Made by a program: the position numbers and the translations under genes
Source: Sinohyriopsis cumingii
Lineage: Eukaryota > Mollusca > Bivalvia > Unionida > Unionidae
Assembly: GCA_028554795.2 (NCBI GenBank)
Contig: CM068842.1
Span: forward strand, 25,392,590 to 25,456,589
Direction of reading: 5' to 3'
DNA: 64,000 nucleotides
Notes under the pieces: model-generated
The model's input: the letters and a program-made list of their open reading frames with translations, nothing else
Told to the model about the DNA's origin: nothing
Database searches by the model: none
In this document: positions 46,401 to 58,508 of the stretch, piece after piece
How the letters are laid out: every line of letters starts with the position of its first letter
Position numbering within the stretch: position 1 is the first letter of the stretch

Positions 46401-49400
46401 TTACTACAAATTGGCATTTAAAGCCATTTCAATGCACAGAATACAAATTCTAACTTTACTTTGCTGACCTGTATTATGCTGCTATGTAGAAACAACATAA
46501 TGAGCATAAATTGTTTTTTTTTTTCTTTCAAACCTTTAATTCTAAAGAATTCTAAAGCAATATATGTGCATGTTATACAAAGTGAACATTTCCTATCACA
46601 GTATGAAATAAACCCAATAAATGCAAAGTATTAGAATCTGATCTTGTAACGAAAAAAGTTTAACCCTGAATTTGTGTGTGCCAATAAAATCTCAAACAAG
46701 ATTTTTCAACCAACCTAAACTTTTAAGACAATTTGGTTAAAAATTCCACTAATGAAAGACATTTACAAAAGAGTTGATTTAAATTTTGACAAAAGACCTT
46801 CAAAATTATACATTGTTGTATAAAACAAAGGCTGAATTTTCTGAAAAAATCAACTTTTCTTGTAGTTCAATAAACCAGTCCCCAAACCTCTATTGATACA
46901 TGGGCTCTTTTTGTTTCTTAATATATAATAAAAGGGATGACAATTTCCCATTTCTCCTGCGGTCAATTTAAGATCTGAAACCAATGCTTCAAGCAACAAG
47001 TCAATGTGTAATAATTTCGTACCAAATATCATCATAGAGATTCAACATTATTCTAATCCGGTTTTCCTCTGAATATTCCAACCCCATTTTACACATATGG
47101 ACACTTAGGATGGAGTGTAGGTTCAGAGCAATTACATATAAAAAAATTGAAATCTGCTGCCACCGTATGATAGCTTACCAGTGGGCCTAGCAAATTTAAA
47201 ATATGTTATATCGACTTATACCTGCATGAAATCGATAGTAAAATTATATTTTTTCTCAAAAATGTCAAGTTTTTTAATTGTTATGTCTTTAATCCACTGA
47301 CAGCTGACAGACTAGAAGTAACTATGCATCGATGAAACCTGACCCGGTACTAGCCATTTGTGTTAATAGTCACATGACTTCACAAATCTTAAATAACGAC
47401 ATCGGAAGTCCAAACAGTCCCGTGATATCAACAACAAACTCCTTTTCAATGTTGTTGGATAAAATTTAAATTATATTAAATGAAAGTCTGATACCTTTTG
47501 CAAAATCCAGAAAGAACATTTAATTCTCAACATTTTTATTTCGAGAACAACTACAAGAAACTTGGCCAGTCTGATTCATCAAGCAGAATAGTCTGGTTCC
47601 CTGCGTGAGAGAGCACATGTCAACGTGGTAGTCACGTGATACCAAACAAAACTCCGGAAGTTGGTCTCGGAATAAACATAGAGAATTTTGTGCCCTTTTG
47701 TTTTTGTATTTTTATTTCAATGACTTTCATTTAATTTTTTTCTACAATATCTTAAAATGACGGTTGTGAGATTGTGTGTTCTCATGCAAATAGCAATCGA
47801 AATCGCTAATACCAGCTCAAATTTCATCAACACACATGTTTTATCATCGTTCAGCAGATTAAAGATATAACGATTTTAAATTTTCATATCGATTTCATGC
47901 AGGTATAAATCGATTTAACAATGTTTAAGTTTGCTAGCCATCTACTAGGCAGCTATGCTTTAACGCCACCATGTTGGCCTCTAGTGATGCTAGACTGGTT
48001 TTCATACCTTCCTAAAAATAAAAATATGGATATCGTCCTGTGAAACAAAAAGTCTTGAATCTAATCCACTGAACGTTTGGATTGTCTCAACAAATATATT
48101 TATTGCGAGCACCCAAATGATCCATACTGCAATGGAATGGATGCATGGACTTGAAGAAGATCAACAGAAGCAAAGCATTTTGCCTCTTTCTGCTACTGAA
48201 TTAGAGGCGCTATGGATAATTAATAAAAACATTTCCAAACATTTCCAATTAGGAAATTCCAATCAATCCCAAGATGTTTAAGCCTACCAAATCCTAAGAT
48301 TTTTAAGCCTACTCAATCCTGACATGTTTTAGTCTACCTAATCAATGCTTTAGAATACCAAATCCTGATACGTTTAAGTCTACCTAATCAATGCTTTAGA
48401 ATACCAAATCCTGATACGTTTAAGTCTACCAATCAATACTTTAGAATACCAAATCCTGATTCGTTTAAGTCTACCAATCAATGCTTTAGAATACAGAATC
48501 CTGAGATGTTTTAGTCTACCAAATCAATGCTTTAGAATTCCAAATCCTGAGATGTTTAAGCCTACCAAATCCTTTATTTTTTAAGAAACAAAGTCTGCAA
48601 ATCTTACTCTTTTTTCCAACTCTTGCTGGATTTTCTTGCGCAGCCTCTCCAGTTCTGACATGTAACTCTGGCGCAGATTCTCATACTCCTTGTCCAGCCT
48701 CTGTTTGTGTTCTTCCATCTCTGTCTGGAACTTGCTCTCCATCTGAAGCAAATGGAACAAAAACATTAAGCAAGAACTTGCTATTGCAACTGAAAAGCTA
48801 AACTTTTCTCTGAAATGGCAAAAATGACAATATACAAGTTCTCTTAATTAAGAACCTATGACCATGTCTTTGAACAAAAGTGGGCATCATGTTGGCATGC
48901 CCATTCAGAAATATGTACATGCCTGCATCATGTTGGCATGCCCATTCAGAAATATGTACATGCCTGCATCATGGTGGCATGCCCATTCAGAAATATGTAC
49001 ATGCCTGCATCATGGTGGCATGCCCATTCAGAAATATGTACATGCCTGCATAATGTTGCATGATGCCTCCCACTCTGGTCAAGATGGAGTCTTCAAACTG
49101 TATGGTGACAGAGTGATCTGCATATGTGCCAAACAATTTGAAATTCTGATCTGTTTCTGGAGGTAAAATAGGAGAGCAGGGGTGGATTTATACACGATTG
49201 AAATAAAGCAAAGTTTTTGTTCTTACTGGAGAATTGGTGGGTGTACAACTGGACTCCAAGTTTTAACTTCTGCTAAATGGAGCTTTGGAACTTGTAAACT
49301 AACATTTATACTTGCTTATAACTTGATCTGACTATAAGTCGACTGCCCCCCTCACCCCAACTTTAGGGCTGCAAAAAAGGGTCTTTCTCTATTAGCCTAC

Positions 49401-52400
49401 TAAAAGTCGAGGTGTTTTTGCAAGTCAAATTGATCTGCAAGGGGAAACATGTGGTCAGTAAGTCGGAGTTGTACTTGGAGAAAAATAAACATGTCAAACT
49501 GGATAGAAAGATATGACAAATTAAGACAAAACCAAGTTGGAATAAATACAGTTGTATTATTATGTTGAATATGTTCAAATAAATTGATAAGTAATCTTCA
49601 CGTAATGAAATCATTAATGTTTAATATTTTGAATCCATTTATGTAAAAAAGATCCATGCTGGCATCATATACAGGTATTCAAACTGTAATCCAGAATCAT
49701 GCGATTCACAGTATCTCGCAATACAGTAATACCAAAAGTATTATAATAAGCAAAGTCCACATTTTTGTCATTCACGGTATCCTGTATATCTCACTGATGT
49801 CATCTGGTTTAAAGCCCAAGAATTCATCTTCATTATCAGAGTAATGAAATAAAGTTCTGAATTCCTCCTGTCATCTGGTCATCATAAACATCATCCGACT
49901 CACTCATCTAATTCATCGTTCAACTGTTTCTTTGTCTTTACTGTCATCTGCAGGTACTTTAGTGTTGGTCTTATCTCAATCGAAATCATTGAAATGTTCA
50001 TCATCCTCTGTCTCATCCATTGCACTGGAAATACCACATTCCTAAAATGATTTGATCACCACCTCATTTGGAATTTCCTCACACACATTACACACCCACT
50101 GAGATACCAACTCAATCTCTGTGTGCTTTACATTTCCTATCTTTATAAATTCTTTGGGCCCATCTACAATCTGCATGTGCCATTCTTACTGCATATTTGC
50201 CTTAAATGGGTTGTTTAGGCACACATTCAATGGGTGTAACACTGACGTGGTGCCACCAAGATCACAGCTTGGTATGTCTGATATCGATGAACTACTATTT
50301 CACAGACTGCATCAAATGTGCCTGAAACCATGGTTGAGAACCCACTCATTCTAACCAAACTCCCAATCTGCATAAGTACTTTCCATTATTAGACTTTTCT
50401 TAAGATGTCTGACACTATAAACTAGAACTAATCTTTTCTTGCACCAGTCATGCATCTGTTTCTCCAACACACTCAATTCAGTAATGCTTTTTCTCTGCAA
50501 AGTCTATAACCTTTAACTTAGATGCTCCATTGTACACACTGTTTTCTTTTCCCCACAATGGTGAAAGTACCAAAGTTTAGCAATTCATGATGTATGATAT
50601 CTAACTGAGCAAGTACACTAATTGACACAACACTGACTATTCATAAATTTGGACCATTACTTAGGTACAGGTTGAGACACTTTGATCATATCGTCTTTGA
50701 AATCACATCAAAAGATTGTCACAACTGAGCTGATGGCAGTTGATGATCAAAATATATTCAACATGGCACTGAACAAGTTTCAGATTCATGGCACACTAGT
50801 TGTAGATTTTACAGAGAAAAACAACAGTGCTGCAGATTGTCCATTGGGGAAAACAATGCAGTGCTGCTTTTACACTAAAGGATTAAAGTCATATTTATCA
50901 AATTAGCAACTCTATCAAAACATTAGGTTAACTGCCCATCCTGGTCTGGAAATAAAAGAAAACAAAATGGGATGAGCAAGTTTAGAAGTTTTAGCCTAAA
51001 TATACATGTTGACAAGCTGGTTATTTTTGCATCTCATTCGTTTATTATTTGCTGGATATATTTTTTTTCTTCTGAGAGCAATCCATTTATCATAAGCCAG
51101 TTATCCTAAGCATTTAAACCCTGAAACTGGCTTGGTAAGAGAGTTTTGTCTTGTGGCTAAGTACTTTGATGTTTAATTCCTTTGTACTCAATAACAGTAG
51201 CATCATTTCCTTACCTGTGTAAATGGTTATGGTCGTTAACATCAAAGCAAACTAAAACAATGTTTTTGACATTACAATTATTTTCAAAACATTATTTCTC
51301 AAACATCTTTATTACATTTTTATTACACTGACCAATTAGCAGAAAAACAAATGCTGATGTCCCAAAACATGAAACAATTGCTATAATTTTGTGTCCAAAT
51401 ATTTATAGGTCATAAAAAATTACTTTTGAAAATAATTATGAGTATCCCAAGACTTATAGTTTCCCAAGATATACAGTCATCATGGTAAGGTCATATTTTT
51501 TAATTTATTTTTATATCTCACTCATAAGATGACCCCTTCTCTGCCTTAATTGATTTTCTAGCATATTTCTAACTAGTGCCAACTCCCCCATCCCTTTATC
51601 AAAAGTGTGCCAATTCTAAATTCAATGTGACAAATTTGGACCTCTTACTTCAGAAAAATGGTTCATACATAAGAACATATTTCTGCAACATCTTCAAAAC
51701 GGTCATGCCAAATGTTATCTGTGTTTTACTGTATCTATACTACTGTTTACCCTCTATATCTGGATCCACGATTTATAAAATTTTAACCACATGCAAAAAT
51801 GTTCCTTTTTGATGGTGTTCTTGCATGTCTAGCATTGGTGTATTAACGTGTACAGGTAAGATTGACAGCAGAAAAAAATTATAAACAAAAAACTATTGAA
51901 TTTTTAAAATAATAAAAACAAAAAGTACAGGAAGGCAAGATAAAGTAAGACAAACTTTTGAAAGAACTTTATAAAACAACTGAGACTGGTATGGACTTTG
52001 GCAATAACAATACAAAACAAAAGCACAAAAGAAACAGGATTTAGTCAGGCCAGAATTTCCTGCTTGAAATCATTTTTCATGGCTTCTGCCCATACAGCTG
52101 CCACAGGATCAGCTAAATTTATGTGCCTGTCTATCATAAGGGTCCTATGTTGTGCATCCTACTTTAAAAGGTGCTTGTTTTTGTTTCACATGCAGTACAC
52201 AAAGCATCTCCATCTCTATCTTCTAACCACAGTCATTTCCTATGCCATTTTGAGTGGATGTTATGCTAAAATTTTGGCTTTATTGCTGGCACTTGCTGTG
52301 TACTATGTTCAAATAATCTGACTCTGTTTCAATAAGAGATTCCGTTATTCTGTATCTATATTTAAAATAATCCAGCATGTATGCATCACTTTCAGATCAC

Positions 52401-55400
52401 ATTTCTGAACTTCAAATTTAGTAATATCAATACAAGATATTACACCTAATGAAACTTGCACTAACTTCTGGAAAAATATTGATGGTCTTACAAAGATCTT
52501 ATCTGGGTTGGCATTCTATTTCTGCCTATGAATTATTTCAACATCTCATTTGTAAAGATCAACAAACAAAAAGACAGCCAGATTTGCAGACGTTTCTACC
52601 AACCTGCTGCAACTGTTTTTGGTGCTGCTTCCTCATTCTCTTGTAACCTGTGAACTGTTCCCGCAGCTCGTTTGTGTGCTCATGTTCTTTCATCTCCTTT
52701 GTCACAATTGAGGTTGTGCGAATTGTGGCAAAGTTGTTGGCACCGGGTTCAAAGCCACGAGCAGCGGAGGACTGTAAAGAAACCAATATCATAATAGACG
52801 GGAAAAGTGGATGTTCATGCATCCATAAAATCATGTATTAAGTAAAAAATATCAAGAAATTTATACATTGTCAACGACTGACGACTAAAATTGGCTATCA
52901 TTTGGCTGCTGCATATCTGAAATTACAAAACCTGACTAGTCCTATCCTAGCCTATAAGTAAATTAATACATAATCAACAATAACAACCAGTGAAGTCATT
53001 TGTCTGACCTAGGGCCAGCACATATTCAGCTTTCACTAGACATTTATCAAGCATTACTGCTCTCTTTGACTGCAATATTTATGAAATTATCACTATTAAT
53101 TCAAAATTATCACTATTAATTCAAAATCAATTTAATTACACAGTAAGACATTTTTCTATAAATTTCTTTTGCAGACAACTGCATGCAATGGGTAAGTGAA
53201 AAGATATCTGCTTTCAGGATAAATCAAATAATACTTTACGACCCTAACCCAAATATCCAAAACATCTTTTAATTTTGGAATATTTTGGACTTTCTATCAC
53301 TTAAACTATTTTGCTGCATTCACTGGCTAATGCCAGCGCTGTATTTTCCAACAGCATATTAATACAATGGCATTTCATCATCCAACAAAGAGTCTGTCAT
53401 GGTTCAATGACTATCTATGGTATATATTGGCATACATGTTGGGTCCAACTGCAAACAACAGAGACCCTGACCTGCCATTGTATAATGTGCTGGCAGATCA
53501 GGGTCTATGTTTTCTTCCACTGATATCTAAGAAAATGCACAGACCTAGATTTCTTTGAAGATTATGTGATGGAAGATCAGGGTCTATGCATTTTGCAGTT
53601 AGATCACTCTTATATGTTATACTGTTACCATTTGTCACCTTTCACACTGACATCAGAACATGAGTCATAAAGCAGCTGACACTCCACTGAAAAGAATTTC
53701 CAGGCATATTGTAGGCATTTTTCTTTCTTTTTAATTGCTAATATTTAAATCATCTCCAATATTCTTGAGAAATTCCAACAAAACAAATTTGGCAACAAAC
53801 ATTTTCTTTTGTTCGAGTTAACACGTTCAAAAGACTCCTGTCTGATTGGAACCATTTTTATTTAGGACCAACTATATATCCAAAGTCTTTCTGTGAAACC
53901 CCATGTCACTATGACAATCCATTCAGAAATAGCTGTAACAAGATGTTCAAGATGGCCATGCTGCATGTCAGTATCTTTTTCATTTACAAAAAAACTAGAT
54001 ATCACAAAAATCTTTTAGAGTGAGACCCACATTGCACCAAGGCCATATCATTAGGAAAAGTAGCCATAACAAGATTTTCAAAGTGGCTACAATGCTATCC
54101 ATATTATATACAAGATTGTTCTCATTTTAATTTAGGATCAACAAGAAATATTGTTTTTTGGTGATACCCCAAGAAGCTATTGCTATATATTTACTACAAA
54201 CAGTAATAAAAAGATTTGGTGGCAGTCAGAGCAGCACTATTTTGCTTATTACCAAATAAAGATCATAACTCATTTAGTAAATAGCATGCATGAACCACCG
54301 TTTATTCTTGAGTAGAGATGACAAGATTTTCAAGATGGTAACAGTGATGGCCATGATGGATGTCCAAGGGACATTATTTCCATTTCTGACCAACTAAACG
54401 TCTTTTCATGAAAACTCCTTGTAGATACAGCCATCCATTCAAGATTTGGAGGGGTAGCCATAATAATTGTACTAATGGACACTTTATGTGTCCCTGGCAA
54501 ACTCATTCGCACAAGTGATTCAAGTCTATTACCAGTAAAGCTAAAAGAACTATGATGAAAACTAAAATGTGTCCATACCACACAGATGCCCTCACCATTA
54601 TGGTGCAATGAAGGGGGCCAAAGTCAAACTGGAAATATAACTTCATCAAATTTTGTCTGAAAATTTGAAAATAGGGGAAAAAGAATTTCATAATGTTAAC
54701 TATAATCTCATACCAAAACGTTTTCTATCTCCAAAAATTTGTCGAGTGGTGGATGGACACGGATCAGTGGATTTTTCTAAATAAACAAAATACATATTTT
54801 GTCAGTAACATTCTCATGAAATAATAATTCTGAGACCGGAGTATCATCATGCAGTTTATTATAAACATATCACTGAACATTAAGTAGCACTAGAAGTTTT
54901 GGGAGGGAGCATCTCAAATGGCCCTGATGTTGTTTAGCTGTTGGTTTTAATGTCCATTAAAGAACATTAATGGCCAGATCAGGCCAAGAAAATTAATAGA
55001 GCTCAGTGTTTTTCTAAGGACACACATAGGCAGCTGACCCAGGCTGGCCAGGGCAAGTAATGAACTCTTGACCCTTGGATTACCAGTCTAATGCTACTAC
55101 ACCTCCTGCCTCAAACAAAAGAAATCCTCTTAATAAAACAAAGTCTGAAGAGCTTATCAATAAACCTCTCCCTCGATAACACGACTGGGGTCTAAAAACA
55201 AATACTGCAGCAAAAGAAAGGGTGTGAGTTACTAAGAGGCCTTCTAAAACAAGGGATGGACATAGACAATGAGAATGGGTTGGTGTCAAGTAGATGAATA
55301 CTCATTTAATAATAGTGTTGGGATAAACTGTCAATAAATACCTTTTTCTAATGAAGATCTTTACTTCTCGGTACAAATTACCTTTGTACTCAATATATTC

Positions 55401-58400
55401 AGTCTCTGAAAGAACACTTAAAACATCACTCCAAGTGCTTTCAAAACACATCATGTGTAACAGCAAAAACATGATGCATTATATCATTGCTTTATGCATG
55501 TGAATTTGCCAATTCATTCAAGCATTACTCTAGATTCAGAATAAAATTATTTATTTTTTTAAAAAAAGAGTTATATTCCAGCGAACCAAAAATGTCAAAG
55601 CTGAATTTTTTTTTATTGCTATATTAGTAAAATCCTGATGATGTGATTTCATTGCATTTTCAAGTGACATTTCCTTGAGCAAACCTTAGAGTGCCAATTC
55701 CATTGTAGTTGTTGTAGGGTTTAACGCCATTTTTCAGCACAAGATATGCTATACATGGCGGCCAATATAACTGATGGAGAAAGAACCCTGTAAAATCCTG
55801 GGAAGAACCACCGACCCATGAGAAGCTACTGGCAAGCTTTCTCATGTACCCACGTTAGCCAAGCCTGAGATTCAAACCCACGCAGACAGAGGTGAGATGG
55901 CAGTGATCCGGAACAGTAAGTGCTTTAGACCACTCAGCCACTTGGGGCCCCAACGCCAATTCAGTAATTTTAAGTTCACTATGAACTTTGGAAATCACTT
56001 TTCCATAATGAATCCATCGTTTGAAACTAAACTTTTCATGCACCTAGTATACCTCTAGCTTGATTCTATTGTTATCATTGATCACATCTGCAAAATCAGT
56101 GAGTAACCAAGTGAAATGATTTAACATCCATCCTCTTCCACGCTACCCCCGAATGCTTTACTCATGTATTAATTTTAAAAATGAAAAGGAACAATGATAC
56201 ATAAAGTTACAAAATTATCCTAAGGTTATGGAACATGATGAACTACATCACTCTTGTTTGGTGAACAACACATACTCAGCCACACAAATATGGACACCAT
56301 GTTATTGGTTAAGTTCCATTAGGTTTGAAATGCAAAGAAGGTAACTGTTAGAGACCACATCATAGCAATTGACTTAGAAATTATAAATCAATTAATGAAA
56401 AGTCTTTTGCGTTTATTTAAAGGTCCACAATTTGGTTGAAATTCAATATTCCTTAGAAAACAAAAGCAAATATAGGATGACAGGCAATCAGGGGTTATAA
56501 CTTTTGAAATTAAGCCTATGGAACAGTTAAAATTAATTCATTCAAGGTTTTACCAATACAAAGCTGTACGAAAGATTTGGTTGAAATGAAAAATAGCTGA
56601 ATAAAATTATGCTGCAAAACCAATGTCAGAAGGACAGGCAGTCAGGGGTCATAACTCTTGTAAATGATGTGGTGGAAACTTGAAACAAAATTTGCTCCAA
56701 ATGATAGTAGACATTGCTATAGCAAGAACTTAATTTCCTTCAAATATGGGCTGGAATAATTTTGATTAAGCACATACATTCTTTATTAGGAACTCTAACA
56801 TAAATCATCTGATGAATACAGCATGCTATTTAGTTTATATACACCACAATCTTTTATTTTCCTTAATTTCCTAAAATAGTAAGGAAGTCAGAAATGAAAG
56901 GTAATACGAAAGTAATAGAGCCCACTCTATATATGCTTATACTCATGCAGGAACACAACATTAAAAACAGTAAATTAACTTTGAATTATGGGTTACCAGT
57001 ATTAGGGTATTTAATGAATGCTGCAAACTTTATTATTATTGATAAACATAAAAAATATTCTCCTTAAGAAAAGAAATCTCTTCCCAATTGGATGTACAAT
57101 AATTGACAAAAAAAAAGAATTTAGTAGCCAAAACTATAATAATCATTAACAATGAAAACAAATATAGTTTATAAACAAGAACTTAAAAGATACTACCACC
57201 AATTCTGTACAACAAATCAGTATCCCTTAGGCAGCTTTCATTAAACCCTCAAGTGTAGGTCAGAGTGACCCAGTTTCAGTACATAATGTATCTTCATCCC
57301 AAATGCAGTTACAGTTGAATTTTCTTGTTCCTTGGGTAAATTATTGCTGAAACTAAATATCCACATTCACCACAAAGTGAAAACTTCTCGTCAGTCCTTA
57401 AGAACAGATTTGGGACATAAAGAAAAATGATACAATCAGTAATCTAACCAATCAACAAGTACTGTCCAATAGGCAACCCTGCTAAGCAGAGAAGTAAAAT
57501 TCTGGCTACAGAAACCTTTAACTTTGAAAAGCCAGATAAAAGGAGAAACACAATAGGCATGGCTCATGTATTGTGTTGCATACACCAACAATGTCCAGAA
57601 CTGAAAATTATATTATGATTTATATTCTAATAATTTCAGAGATAATCAATTGTGTGTTTATGGTGAAGATGTAGAAAATGCATAACAACACATATTTAAC
57701 TGCCAGTACATCACATGGAACAATGTAGGAAATTAGTTCAATCATCTCTATATATACCAGTGACCACTATATGGATCTGGTTTTACTATAAATGTCAGTA
57801 TTTGCTTTTTCATATATTCCAAATGTACATTAAAGACATGAAATGATTTATATGACTAAGAAGTATTCAAAATTTTATAACCCCAATAACATCAATAACT
57901 TTTTTATTTATAAACAAAGATATAATGTTCTTTATTTTGAGCCATTTATTGTTATGGGTTTTTCTTTTTGGTGTAAGTACCTCTTCTTGATAACCAATGA
58001 TTCAGTCCTTTCTTCACTTATATTTTCATTCATTTATATACTCTCTCTACCCCCACCCTCACTTTCTCTCTTTGTCTGTCTCTCTCTCATGAATCATGTA
58101 TAATTACCAATAACTGTATGAAACCATATTAATACTGTTCTACAATCCATGTCAATAATCGAATGCTGAGAAAAAGTTATTGTGTTGTGCAAACTTATAG
58201 CTTGACCCCCTTAGTATTTGTGGCAATAAAATGTTAAACTATGAATTTCCAGATTTACTTCACTGTCTGTACTTTCTCCGACATATTATTATATCTTTAT
58301 ATTATTATTTTTCAGTATATAAAAGAATTATCTGGTTAAATATTTTACTTATTTCTTTAACTGATCCTTACAAACAATATCTGCAAAATCTTAATAAGCA

Positions 58401-58477
58401 TGGAAAGTTCCCTGTATGAAAAATCAAAGGCAAAAATCACAAGGCTGTAAAAATTATATTATGAATTCTTTTTCTTC

Positions 58478-58508
<31 letters not shown>

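Larger units (their letters stand above)
43594..48607 (-). other. TAOK intron rich in DNA transposons
   Basis: It contains the hAT element 43964-45914 with a nested MITE, the long-TIR MITE 47167-47964, and a 55-bp tandem array (48250-48576) that ends about 30 bp from the splice donor of the 45-codon exon. 45915-47166 shows nothing recognisable. Confidence 0.6.
48743..52603 (-). other. TAOK intron
   Basis: It contains the 41-bp minisatellite (48884-49058), the pogo-like remnant (about 49790-50530) and otherwise unremarkable AT-rich sequence (50960-52600) with no recognised exon. Confidence 0.5.

Noticed and set aside
48858-49166. CRISPR-like regular repeats
   Set aside because: Units are directly adjacent without unique spacers, in an animal intron; ordinary minisatellite.
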